From Beverwykella pulmonaria (taxonomy: Eukaryota > Ascomycota > Dothideomycetes > Pleosporales > Melanommataceae): DNA of 57,192 nt. Positions 1 to 10,852 of this stretch are shown one piece after another. Made by a program: the position numbers and the translations under genes. The stretch spans positions 3,184,702 to 3,241,893 of the forward strand of contig BCHH01000004.1 of NCBI GenBank assembly GCA_001599595.1. Direction: 5' to 3'. Within the stretch, counting starts at the first letter, position 1. Every line of letters begins with the position of its first letter. The notes beneath the pieces are model-generated. The model was not told where the DNA came from and made no database searches. It saw only the letters and a list, made by a program, of their open reading frames with translations.

Positions 1-443
1 ACCGCAGGTGCGAATCAAAAGCGCATTGTGGTAATAATTTGAATATACTCGATTTTTGCGATTGGTGGTGGCCCCTGCGCGCTCAATTCTTGCACACCCG
101 TGGGTGGCTCGCTTGCTGACTAATGCTTTCTAGGACTCCGCAGCAGCTTTTCTACGATCAATCTCGCTAATAGACAGTTGATTGACGCAGGAACAATCTT
201 TGCCTTTTAGAGAGAGATGCATCAGCCATCCATCGCATCCTCCCTCACCGGTGGGTTAGCACTAAGAAGCTACCGCTGCTTGGCTTTATCGATAAGTTGT
301 GGCGCAGCACGATACAGTTATTCAGCCTCGCTGCGGCCGCATCCCCTTAGCCTAGGCGCTTTCTACTCTGCTTACACGATGCTGCCGTCCTCTCTTCCCA
401 TTGCTCCCCCATACGCATCTGCCATCTGTGTCGACTTCCCGAC
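1..443. other. Upstream region of the NLR gene
   Basis: I see no supportable gene here. A 99-codon plus-strand frame at 217-516 overlaps the start of the NLR gene in another frame and shows no recognisable family. The stretch probably holds the promoter and 5' untranslated region of the gene that starts at 444, but I found no clear TATA element. Confidence 0.4.
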
Positions 444-3400
444 ATGGATCCGCTCAGTGTTACGGCTAGCATCATTGCAGTTCTCCAGCTCTCGGCCAAA
501 GTCCTCGTGTATCTGAATGACGTCAAGGATGCCTCGAAAGACCGTGCGCAGTGTGCTATTGAGACCTCAAACCTCTACAACCTGCTTTTCTCTCTTAGGG
601 TTCGAGTTGAGGATGGAGATCCTATGAAGCCATGGTACACCGCCGTCCGAGCCCTTGCAGTCGAGAACGGGCCGCTCGATCAGTTCAAGCAAGCGCTAGA
701 AACGCTGCAGACTAAGATGACTGACGGAGGTCGACTAAAGAAGGCCGGAAAAGCGCTAGTGTGGAAGTTTAAGAAGGAGGAGGTTTCTAGCATATTAGAT
801 CGAATAGAGCGTTTAAAGACGGTAGTGGAGATCGCGTTACAGATGGACCACTTGTAAGCATCACACTTGCATTGCAGGGCGACACTGCTCACATGTACAA
901 GCAAACTCTCTCAAGCTATTAAAGAGGACACGAACTTCGTTCGGATACACGTAGACGACGCGGAGCACCGCAGGCTTCTGGAATGGATATCGCCTACAGA
1001 TTACCCTGCTCAGCAATCCGACATCATAGAGCGTAGACAAGAAGGGACAGGCCAGTGGTTTCTGGATAGGCCCGAAGTGGTAAGGTGGCTTAGTGAACCC
1101 AAGGGAACCCTCTTCTGCCCAGGAATCCCAGGAGCCGGCAAGACCATGATAGCAGCCATTGCAATCGATCACCTGCTAAAGTCAGTGCAGAATAACTTAG
1201 ATGGAGTTGCTTATGTGTACTGCAACTACAAATCTCAGGATGAGCAGGATGCTTCCAGGATGCTGGCAGCTATTCTTAAGCAGCTAGTACAGGCTCAGCC
1301 GTCGATCGTAGAGCCTGTAGAACGGTTACACAAGCAGCATGCCCACCGAGGGACTAGGCCATCGCTTGATCAGATTTTCGGCGCCCTTCGAGATGTGCTC
1401 GTTCGTCACTCTACTATCTATATTGTGATCGATGCTCTGGATGAGTGTCGAGACGGCACTCGCCGCCAGTTTCTAGCTAGACTACGAGATTTACAGGCCG
1501 GACGAGACATTCGCCTAATGGCAACCTCGCGATTAATACCAGAAATTGTAGATGTGTTTAGAGAGGCGCTGAGGCTGGAGGTACAGGCTAGCGAGGAAGA
1601 CGTGAAGCGCTTCGTGGCCGGCCAGACATACCGACTGCCTAGGTGCATTCAGCGTGACCCTGCACTGCAGGACATAGTGCAGGAAAAAATTGTAGAGGCA
1701 GTGGATGGCATGTATGCATCTTGTCTAGCTTGTGAAGTGATATTAGCTTACGCGTTCTTAGGTTCCTTCTCGCTCGCCTACACACAGATTCGTTGTTAGA
1801 CAAGAGAACGGCAAAAGACGTAAAATCGACTTTGGCCAGACTCTCTAAAGGCTCAGCCGCGCTTAACGATGCATATAGAGACGCTCTTCAAAGGATTGAA
1901 GGCCAGCTAGGCGGTGATTATGAACTCGCTAAGAAAGTTCTGTCGTGGATCACATTTGCGAAACGGCCGCTCACCACAGCTGAGATATGCTGTGCCTTGG
2001 CAGTAGAGCCAGAGGCATCAGAGCTCGACCGAGAAAATGTACCTGACGTTGAAGACTTGGTGTCTGTATGTGCTGGCCTTGTTGTTGTTGACCCTGAGAG
2101 TGCTATAATCCGTCTTGTGCACTACACTACACAGGAATACTTTGAGCGCATCAGAGATGCCTGGAATCCTACTGCGCAGGTAGACATTGCCTCAACATGC
2201 CTCACCTACCTGTCGTTTAGTGTATTTAAAAGTGGTAGCTGCTACTCTGATAAAGATTTTGAGAAGAGACTTCAGGGGAGCAAATTCATAGACTATGCCG
2301 CAAAGCACTGGGGAGAGCACGCAATAGCCGTTGAAAGCGAGGTGTGTAAGCTAGCTTGCTCATTTCTTTTTCATTGCAACTTAGTTCTATGTGCCGTTCA
2401 GGTATTATTAGTTCCAGGTTATAGGTACGAAGGTAAAAGCCAACTGTACCCTAAAAGCACGACAGGATTACATCTCGCAGCACGATTCGGGTTGTCTATT
2501 ATATCAGAGGCTATAATCCCAACTCAAGAACAAGAGATGGCAATTGCGTTAGAAAAAAGTGACGGTAATGGCCAGACTCCATTACACCTCGCAGCAGAAC
2601 ACGGACACCATAGAATGGTGGAGCTGCTGCTGGACAAGGGCGCCGACGTCAACGCGCAGGGTGGAAACTACGGCAACGCACTCCAGGCGGCTTCAATTGG
2701 AGGCCACGAGCAGGTGGTAAAGCTGCTGCTAGAGAAGGGCGCCAACGTCAACACCCAAGGTGGAGGGTACGGCAACGCACTCTACGCAGCTTCAGTTGGA
2801 GGCCACGAGCAGGTGGTGAAGCTGCTGCTAGACAAGGGTGCCAACGTCAACGCGCAGGGTGAACACTATGGCAACGCGCTTCAGGCGGCTTCGGCTGGAG
2901 GCCACGAGCAGGTAGTGAAGCTGCTGCTAATCAAAAGTGCCAACGTCAACGCGCAGGGTGGACACTACAGCAACGCACTCCAGGCGGCTTCAGTTGAAGG
3001 CCATGAGCAGTTGGTGAGGCTGCTGCTAGAGAAGGGCGCCAACGTCAACGCACAGGGTGGGTGGTACGACAGCGCACTTCAGGCGGCTTCAGTTGGAGGC
3101 CACGAGCAGTTAGTGAGGCTGCTATTAGACAAGGGCGCTGACGTTAACGCGCAAGGTGAAGGGTACGGAAATGCGCTGCAGGCGGCTTCATTCGGAGGCC
3201 ATGAGCAGATAGTAAAGCTGCTGCTAGAAAAAGACGTCAAAATCAACGCGCAGGGTGGATGGTACAGCAACGCACTATATGCGGCCTCAGTTGGAGGACA
3301 CGAGCAGGTGGTGAAACTGCTGCTAGACAAGGGCGCCAACGTTAAAGCACAGGGCGGATACTACAGCAATGCACTCCAGGTGGCCTCAGTGGGAGGCCAC

Positions 3401-4945
3401 GAACAGTTGGTAAAGCTGCTGCTAGACAAGGGCACCGACGTTAACGTTCAGGGTGGAGAGTACGGCAACGCACTCTACGCAGCTTCAGTCGAAGGCCACG
3501 AGCAGGTGGTGAAGCTGCTGCTAGACAAGAGCGCCAACGTCAATGCGCAGGGTGGATACTACAGCAACGCACTCCAGGCGGCTTCAATTGGAGGCCACGA
3601 GCAGGTGGTAAAGCTGCTGCTAGACAAGGGCGCCGACGTCAACACACAGGGTGGAGGGTTTGGCAACGCGCTCCAGGCGGCTTCAGTTCGGCGCCACGAG
3701 CAATTGGTAAAGCTGCTGCTAGATAAGGGCGCCGACGTCAACATACAGGGTGGACACTACGGCAACGCAATCTACGCGGCTTCAGTTGGAGGCCATGAGC
3801 ACGTGGTAAAGCTGCTGCTAGACAAGGGCGCCTACGTCAACGCGCAGGGTGGGTACTACGGCAGTGCACTCCAGGTTGCTTCAGTTCGAGGTCACGAGCA
3901 GGTGGTGAAGCTATTGCTAGAAAAAGACGCCAATGTCAACGTGCAGGGTGGAAACTACGGCAACGCACTCCAGGCGGCTTCAATTGGAGGCCACAAGCAG
4001 GTGGTAAAACTGCTGCTAGACAAGGGCGCCAACGTCAACACCCAAGGTGGAGGGTACGGCAACGCACTCTACGCAGCTTCAGTTGGAGGCCATGATCAGG
4101 TGGTGAAGCTACTACTAGACAAGGACGCCAACGTTAACGCGCAGGATAGAAGGTACGGCAACGCACTGCAGGCGGCTTCAGTTGGAGGCCACGAGCAGGT
4201 AGTGAGGCTGCTGCTAGACAAGGGCACCGACGTTAATACACAGGGTGGATACTACGGCAACGCACTCCAGGCGGCTTCAGTTCAAAGCCGTGAGCAGGTG
4301 GTGAGGCTGCTGCTAGACAAGGGTGCCAACGTCAATGCGCAAGGTGGAAGGTACGGCAACGCACTTCAGGCGGCTTCAGTTGGAGGTCACGAGCAGGTAG
4401 TGAAGCTGCTGCTAGATAAGGGTGCCGACGTCAACGCTCATGGTAGAAGATATGGCAACGCACTTCAGGCGGCTTCAGTTGGAGGACACGAACAGGTGGT
4501 AAAGCTGCTGCTCGATCAGGGCGCCAACGTCAACGCGCAGGATAGAAGGTACGGAAACGCGCTGCAGGCGGCCTCATTCGGAGGCCACAAGCAGGTGGTG
4601 AGGCTGCTGCTAGAAAAAGGTGCCGACATCAACACTCAGGGTAGAAGGTATGGCAACGCACTCCAGGCGGCTTCAGCTAGAGGCTACGAGCAGGTGGTGA
4701 AGCTGCTGCTAGACAAAGGCGCCGACGTTAACGTTCAGGGTGGATGTTACGGCAGTGCACTTCAGGCGGCTTCAGCTGGAGGGCACGCGCAGGTGGTGAA
4801 ACTGCTGTTAGACAAGGGCGCCGACGTCAACGCGCAGGGTGGATGGTACGGCAACGCACTCCAGGCGGCTTCAGTTCGACGCTACGAGCAAGTGGTGAAT
4901 CTACTAGTCCACAAGGGCGCTGTCATGCTTGAGCAGGACACATGA
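444..4945 (+). CDS. NACHT-ankyrin STAND (NLR-like) protein
   Basis: Exons 444-853, 902-1711 and 1762-4945 join in frame to 1467 residues. The introns (48 and 50 nt) begin GTAAGC and GTATGC and end AAG and TAG. The junctions restore the family strings DHFKLSQAI and VDGMFLLARLH, which supports both. Residues 1-120 resemble the fungal N-terminal domain of STAND proteins (MDPLSVTASIIAVLQLSAKV). A NACHT NTPase follows, with P-loop GIPGAGKT near residue 211 and Walker B IYIVIDALDE near 310. A winged-helix-like linker leads into ankyrin repeats from about residue 640 to the C terminus. Fungal proteins of this build are cytosolic signal-transducing NTPases linked to non-self recognition and programmed cell death. 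The ligand here is unknown. The start is the first in-frame ATG before the conserved N-terminal block. The repeats are unusually alike (see the tandem repeat entry). Confidence 0.9.
2651..4927 (+). repeat. Tandem 99-bp ankyrin-coding repeats, about 23 units
   Basis: The coding sequence repeats every 99 bp (33 residues) for 23 units with the pattern NAQGG-x-YGNALQAASVGGHE followed by QVVKLLLDKGA. Differences cluster at a few positions, mainly the residue before Tyr, the Q/Y after NAL, and the SVGGH/SIGGH/SVRRH segment. The units stay open and in frame throughout. Units 1-2 and units 14-15 are nearly identical at DNA level, 1287 bp (13 units) apart, which indicates a block duplication or gene conversion within the array. 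One or two more diverged ankyrin units lie upstream, around 2455-2650. Confidence 0.93.
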
Positions 4946-5091
4946 AATTTTTAACGACCTTTATTCATCCTTCTCTAGCAGTGATAATTTTTATCTACAA
5001 CCGACAATGTAAACCTCACAAGATCTAATTTCGAGGCAAAGAATAAAATAGAAACGGAAGCAGTTCATACTGTATCACTCGATAGGACATA

Positions 5092-5915
5092 ATGCTCCCC
5101 ACAACAAGCCTCCGTCGTCTACTGTTGGACTTGAAGCGTCGCTATCTCAGACCTTGGCAAGAAATTGCGGCAGACAAGAAGAAATCACGAATCCCCTCCG
5201 CCTTACTTCCTGAGAAGAGTGGCATCATCTTAGCCAAAGAACTCTAAATCACAAGCAACAAGTTCGACGCTACATTGCTGGCATCTGCAATTACAGCTGG
5301 CACGTCTTCTCCAAGGAAGTCGCAGTCACATTTTGTAAGCGCGTAGCCGTAGTTCAACAGCTCACCAATTGCCTGATCAAGGTGTGTTTCTTGGAAGCTA
5401 TAGAGGCCGCGAAGAAACCCGACGTCCCCTTCAAAGACACATGTAAGGCGGTTGGAACTCTACATGGCATTCTCACAACGCTTAAGAAATGCTTCCGCGT
5501 TAAAAGTTACGGTGCCAGCGATGGCTATATCTCGCGCTGCTTGGAACCATCCACGTATGACTCGTACCTAGTATAAATACTATATTCTGCTGGGGCTGTC
5601 ATCATTGAAAAAGCGAATAACCCATAAACAATACTAGTCGCCGAAGCCCACAACAGCGTCTTTGGTCGCACGTTCAACCCTGTGGTATCCCACCGCTTGG
5701 GCATTCCGTCCGCGGCCTCACCCTTCTCATGCGCTTGGTTAGGGACCAAAAACCCTGGCGCGTTGAGTCATCCGCCATGCCACGTGTTTTTGTGACCAGG
5801 AGGGATCCTGTAGTCGGTATCATTAGATCAAACAGGCTAACCTGTGGTATGCCTGATGCGGCTGGAAAAATGAAGGCTGCAGGCTTCCACGTCAAATATT
5901 TCTAGCCCCTTTCAC
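5092..5915 (+). pseudogene. Amidase signature family relic, copy 1
   Basis: Translated pieces match a fungal acetamidase/fatty-acid-amide-hydrolase-type amidase: WQEIAADKKKSRIPSALLPE after an ATG at 5092, EVAVTF-like and AIEAAKK segments, a degraded GPLHGIPMTLKD motif (here GTLHGILTTLKK) near 5450, DGYISRCLEPSTYDSYLV, then AEAHNSVFGRTFNP. After that the sequence jumps to a later part of the enzyme (LGIPSAASP, corresponding to LGHSVRDLT in copy 2), so the Ser-rich catalytic core is deleted. A TAA at 5245-5247 sits where the family reads Gln (CAA to TAA). Further frameshifts and stops follow. Not functional. It lies just upstream of DUF7924 copy 1, as copy 2 does. Confidence 0.8.
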
Positions 5916-6239
5916 GTTCACCTAAGTGCGGGAGAGAACAATGGAACGCTATGAAACTCACGCAGCAGAAATTTCCCGCGGGTCCGCTAAATGACCTAAA
6001 CACCGTGTGAGTCAACGCGGAAAGCAGCTCAATGGAAGACAAAGCGGATCGAATCTGCCGTCTGCCTTGTACGGTGACGACGTGAATGGGCAGCGGGACA
6101 CTTACCACTTCCAAAAATCAACCTCTCCCTAGCCCTAGGCAACCAATCAGAGCCTCAAGCTCTCGGGACGGGTTGCCCTGTCTAACGGTCTGGATCCCGC
6201 CCTGAGAAGTGACTCATTCATCACAATTTCCGACGACCC

Positions 6240-6247
6240 TATAAAAA
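6240..6247 (+). promoter_or_regulatory. TATA box of DUF7924 copy 1
   Basis: TATAAAAA lies 30 bp upstream of the position that corresponds to the start codon of copy 2. The equivalent element in copy 2 is at 24980-24987, so the box is conserved between the duplicates. Confidence 0.5.
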
Positions 6248-6269
6248 CACTCTTTCCCACCAGCAGTCG

Positions 6270-7831
6270 ATATAGCCTACAACAATCACGACAATCAGAG
6301 CCGATAGACCAAGGTGCGCCTTTTGCTGCTTTCATTCAACCAAATGTCTGCTAACTTGCTGGCAGGGAAATATCCTCAGGGTGTGAACAAAGTGCGGCAA
6401 TCTCCTTGTAGAAGCGTACGCCTGAACCCCGAGCTGGGTGTATACGTCGAACAGCAACCTTCTCCTACAGGGAAGAGAACTTTGCAGTAAAAGGTACGCC
6501 GTGTTGTCCCTCTCGTGTTGACTTGAGCTGAATTTCTATAGGATCGATCAACAACTCCAGAGCCCAGAAGTCAAAAACGATCGCACGAAGCTGAAGACTT
6601 ACCCATCAACGTCACGACCGCATTCCCCTCGAAGCGACCATGAGCATCCTCCAATTCTACTGCTACAAGACAGGCGTATCGAGAGACGTCATCTGGTAGC
6701 ATTGATCCTATCGATCATTGGCGGAAGAAAGGCACTTGGCCTAGGGAATACTTCGAGCCAGAGGACACAGAATTTGAGCTAGAGGATACAATGAGTCATC
6801 TACTTGCGAGGCCGGCGAGTTCTCCCGTGGCAAGCTCGGATACGCCCAGCGAACAGATGCCGATAGATGAGAAGAGTCTTCCGTATAGCGATCCACGTTA
6901 TTACTTTTTTCTCGAGGCCAATGGCATTTTCACGTATGACGACAGAAAAGGTCCTAAGAAGGAGAGTAAAGATCTGTGCCGGAATTTGCTTGCGGACGAC
7001 CAAAACGTTCCACAGGTTTCACGTTTCTCGGAGAATATTTTTGAATCGACTTGCGAGAGGGTTCAATGTACAACCAAGGCCAAGATTATCCAGGATATTA
7101 CTCGATTAATAGTCCCTTCGGCGGAAGAGCTCGCTGACTTCGGATCTAAGCATCTTAAATGTCTAGTTGAAGCTGTCAACGAAGGTTGGGATAATTCGAT
7201 TCCAATTACCGAACCTCGTCCGCAACCCGACTATTCTGTGGGATTCAAACGAATGGCGTTCACTGAGGATCAACTTGACAAACTTAAACCATTTATTGGC
7301 CAATACTTCGACGGAGATCTATCCTTCTTTATGGCCACCTACTATATGTACTTCCCATTCCTCAGCTGCGAAGTGACGAGCGGCTCTGTGGGTATTAACG
7401 TCGCACACCGACACAATGTGCACAGCATGGCGCTTGCAGTGAGGGGTGTCGTCAAGCTTTTCTGGGCCGTCAAGCGCGAGAAGGAAATCGATCGGGAAAT
7501 CCTAGCCTTCTCTATCTCGCACGATAATAATTCAGTTAAGATCTACGGACATTACGCTGTAATTGATGGGGCCAAAACTACCTTCTACTGCTACCCTATC
7601 CGTTGCTTTAGTTTTATGGATGGACATGAGAAATGGACGGCATACAAATTCACCAAAAATGTTTATGATGCGTGGATGCCGACTCACTTCAAACGGCTCT
7701 GCTCAGCCATCGATGGGTTGCCTACCAAGTTAGATTTTGGTGCCCCGCCGCTTCTACAGGGCTCCGAGCTCTCACGAGGAGAAGGTGAGAGTCAGTTAGG
7801 TATTGGGAATGAAGGGTATATTGCGCCGTAG
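6270..7831 (+). pseudogene. DUF7924 gene, copy 1 (decayed; 346-codon frame left)
   Basis: Aligned with copy 2 (25016-26615), the start codon is ATA at 6270, exon 1 is 42 instead of 49 nt (frame lost), and in-frame stops occur at 6488-6490 (TAA for CAA) and 6641-6643 (TGA for CGA). Both introns are still visible (GTGCGC...GCAG, and 6494 GTACGC...TATAG to 6541). From 6791 a 346-codon frame stays open, so a short protein could be made. It has the conserved DUF7924 core with PDYSVGF, SFFMATYYMYFPFLSCEV and HYAVIDG. The family core looks to me like a PD-(D/E)xK nuclease fold. In that reading, copy 1 has CEVT where copy 2 has CEVK, so the Lys is lost near residue 195 of the open frame. The 3' end is replaced by mobile element A, which supplies the last codons and stop. 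Confidence 0.8.
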
Positions 7832-8258
7832 CAAAGTGCTACTTTGCGCGAATATACCACTAGCATGGGTGGGAAGGCTTAGGCGCATGGTGCAGGGAAC
7901 AGGTCTTAGTTTCTCTGTCAGCTGCTTGCTTCGTCATCACTCAACGCGGTATATATATAGGGACCCGAACACAACACCCACACAACCATCGGAATCACAC
8001 AAAGATCGCATGAACAATCGCACGGCACACACGAACCGGCCCCCAACGAGATCACCAATGCATCATCTGTTTTTTCATCACGCCTTCATCTTTTATTTAG
8101 TTTGGTAGCTAGATACAACGAAATTGCAAACAGTCTACTCCCAAACCTCTATCTTGATTCATCTCCCGCTGTTCAGTGCATTGTTGCTTCGGACATCGCA
8201 TGGCTGCAAGTCGCCCTCCTACCCCCGTGTTTATCACACACCCTTTACTCCACCGCAA
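7821..8258 (-). mobile_element. MITE-like element A, copy 1
   Basis: Bounded by TA and by imperfect inverted ends (TTGCGCCGTAGCAAAG at the left, TTGCGGTGGAGTAAAG on the other strand at the right). It is the reverse-orientation relative of 50422-50978 and 54558-54989, sharing segments such as the CGGACATCGCATGGCTGC motif and the GATGACGAAGCAAGC motif (on the opposite strand). Length is 438 bp and no coding frame is convincing. It sits exactly where DUF7924 copy 1 loses similarity to copy 2 (after GGGTATAT), so it inserted into that gene's 3' end. Confidence 0.8.
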
Positions 8259-8260
8259 TA

Positions 8261-8392
8261 TGTAAGGGTTTTTTGATGGGGGACAGTGATCATATGGCGA
8301 CTGCATTGTTCTAGGAGGGATCCAGTCAGAGTAGCTTATAAGCCACCAGAACTTGGATCAGCTAGTTACATCTGGACAAGCCTAACCGTTAT
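8261..8392 (+). mobile_element. 132-bp LTR-like element B, copy 1
   Basis: It begins TGTAAGGGTTTT and ends AACCGTTATA. It aligns along its length with 11009-11140 and with the reverse complement of 48034-48165. The right end has drifted (TA for CA) and no target duplication is visible. It abuts the right end of element A copy 1. Confidence 0.8.
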
Positions 8393-8610
8393 AGTCTAAG
8401 AGTACGTTGTCTAACCATAGGTCTTGAGCAAGCCAGCTTGGAAGAGCTGCACAAGGACGACAGGAGGGTTAGAAATAGAGATCGTAGAGTGTGGGTTCCG
8501 CATACAGTATCTAGGTACGCTAGAAGGAGTTAATTTGTCGGCTTGGTAATAGAGGTTTGGTTTTGTGATCAGATTGATAGCGAATAGTTCTTCACAATAC
8601 ATTTACATTC
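8393..8610 (+). repeat. 3' flank of the segmental duplication, copy 1
   Basis: From AGTACGTTGTCTA onward this sequence matches 27087-27280 (for example ATAGGTCTTGAGCAAGC and TTGGTAATAGAGGTTTGGTT). It marks the downstream side of the duplicated DUF7924 block. No gene is visible. Confidence 0.75.
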
Positions 8611-8616
8611 ACGGAA

Positions 8617-8885
8617 TTCAACGGTAATAACAACCGCTTCTCTCTTCTGGGTGGTTGTGGAGCCGGCGTCTATTTAATGCTGGCCAAAAAGCTTACAGCT
8701 GCTGGAGGCGTCTCGTTATGCTCGTGAGCTTCACGTTAGCCAGACCGGTCGAAACCTGTCGCTGTTTGCCATGAATGGGAAGGACGAGCTTTCTTTTCTG
8801 ATGACCACGTTGGGGGATTTGCGCAGCGCCTGTGCTGCCCCGATTCTTCAGGCTGGATCTACCACATTCCAGCAGGTTGTTAATT
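8617..8885 (+). pseudogene. Fragment of the 1135-residue gene's sixth exon
   Basis: The sequence closely matches about 17437-17712 inside exon 6 of the large gene at 16376-20306 (GTGGAGCCGGCGTCTATTTAATG, split here only by single changes, then the GAGCTTTCTTTTCTGA stretch). About 38 bp present in the parent after GGCGTCTCGTT are missing here, which shifts the frame. It ends in stops near 8884. No other part of the gene is present on either side, so it is a truncated, non-functional copy directly following the duplicated DUF7924 flank. Confidence 0.85.
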
Positions 8886-10852
8886 GAGGCGACTGGCTCT
8901 ACTTTGAGGATATGGGTAGTACGTTAAACTCTTCAAATTGGTGATTGGATTCTGCTAACATGTGCTGTAGCTTATACTAAGTGTTCTGCCACCTGCTTCA
9001 ATGGATTCTCTGATAGCTACGATGTTGTCTATGTCTGTAGTGAGCCTGGAGCAGGTGCTTTGCTGGAACTCTGAGTCTTCGATAGTCATTCATTTTTCTT
9101 TTACTGTGATGAATGCAGTTTCTGAGTCCTAGTTCTATGTTATGCATTTGATGGTGGAGACCAGCTTTGTTCTCTGCTGGTTGGTCGCAACAATTCTAGT
9201 TATGATGCAAAAGTTTTCATAGAAGAAATAGATAATACTGTACGCTCACGGTGGGCATATGGCCATGGGCGTTGGGTAAATATTCACCGTATGCGCCAGC
9301 ACCCCTTATCCACACCACAGAAAACAACCCTTATCCTCCTATCTCTCCTCCAGCTTCCTCTTCACCCAGCATATTCTATTCCTCACACATTGAACCTATC
9401 TCTTACTAGTTATACAAGAGGCGTCTCACTTATCATACATAGGCCCACTATTTATCACGCTCTCATGCTTCACACCTTCATCTATCCATCCATCATCAGT
9501 AAGCAAAGCATAAGAGAAAGAGCAGGATGTTGCATACATTTTCCTTTAGAGGAGATCCTCGACCATGACAGGAGCACTACTGAAGGGATTCGGATGCTCG
9601 TGCCCATGAGCCTTGATCATGGAGTATTCGTGCCCCTTTTCTAGCAGCCCTTCATCCGTCTGTCTTCCCACCACCTCCCGCGGCACCAGCATCATCACGG
9701 GTACCTCCATTTCCTTCACTGATGCTGCGGAAGCCCTGAGACTACCTCTGACGGGTTGTCAACGCAGAAATAGAAGGGGGTCTTGAGCGAGGATACGCAG
9801 CCACAGGTGGATGGCACACCGTCGAATGTCACGGTTGTGAAGTGTGATGGCTCCTCCTCCTCCTCCTTTTCTTCCGCTTTGAATTTTCCCTTCTCGGCTG
9901 CCACAGTACTGGTGCGCGCCAGCTCAGTCCGCAGTCTGCACAAATGATGCCGAAGGAGGCCTCGATGCCGACATTAGAAAAGGGGGAAGAGAAAGGCAAT
10001 AGAATGACGCCAGGTTCGCTGATGGAGGTGAAGTGCGAGATTCCCGCGCATGTGCAGCCTTCGCAAGGCTTATGCGGACAGAAACATGTAAGAGCATCGA
10101 GGGGATGAGAGCCGGGGTGAAGGGTGAGGCGAGTAGAGTGGTGGCAATGGCAGCGCGTCTATGTACGAGTTTCGTGGACACTGGAAGAAGGGTAGGGACT
10201 GGATGTGTTGGTCATATTTGTGTGGAGGGAGGAGGCTGATGGGTTGTGAAGGAACTGCGCTGGGAGGGGGAAGAGGAGGAGGAGGAGGAGGTGATGGTGG
10301 TGGTGGAAATGTTGGCGGCAGAGATGCAGATGTATGTTGTGCAGTGGGGGGAAAGAGGAAGATATTGCACGTTGGGATGAAAAACGGCAAACGGCGGGCG
10401 GGTGTGGGACACATGAATTGGGATGACGAAACTGAATTCGCATTGAAATCCGTGAAAATGTTTTTCATCAGACTGGAACCCACGCTGGATGTCTTCACCA
10501 CGCTTTGCAATTCCTGGGGTGGCGGTGATGCTGGTTGTTGCCGGAATTTTGCACTGTACTTTTTGGGAGGAGGGGAGAAGGATCAAGAGGGTGAGGAGGG
10601 GAGGGGATGGGGTAGGTGGGTAGGAGGTTGTGGCGCTGTGATGTTGCGGTGTTCATCATTCAGGTATGGGTTACAGGTAGCTAAATCGGAAGGAAGGCTA
10701 TCGATATTCATCTACTGTGGTAAAAGCTAGGCGGACGGGTATGAAGGGACAGCGTTCGTGCTATACTACCCGCTAGAGCTGTTTCTGGATTCTTATACGA
10801 GGGCAAGAGGATAGACTGAGGACCGTCTTTTCCACCTGTCACTGCCTCAACA
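8886..10852. other. Non-coding stretch with simple repeats
   Basis: I see no gene I can support. Features present are a CTCCTCCTCCTCCTCC-type tract near 9847 and a GGA/GGT-rich tract near 10260-10310, which create long open frames on both strands (10070-10730) with low-complexity translations (poly-His/Leu or Gly). A minus-strand frame at 9716-9943 contains a segment reading SHFTTVTFDGVPSTCGCVSS that might be an old exon, but nothing around it completes a gene. Confidence 0.4.

Noticed and set aside
854..877. A 24-nt intron (GTAAGC...TTGCAG) in the NLR gene
   Set aside because: Too short for splicing. The acceptor at 900-901 gives a 48-nt intron and restores the conserved DHFKLSQAI junction.
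3079..3744. Minus-strand open frames of 61-86 codons in the ankyrin array
   Set aside because: They recur with the 99-bp unit and are the reverse-strand shadow of a repetitive coding sequence.
6791..7831. Calling DUF7924 copy 1 an intact gene
   Set aside because: Alignment with copy 2 shows lost start, a shortened first exon, two upstream stops and a 3' end replaced by a mobile element.
10070..10730. Open frames up to 189 codons on both strands
   Set aside because: They are produced by GGA/TCC-type simple repeats and translate to low-complexity Gly, His or Leu runs; no domain or splice pattern supports a gene.
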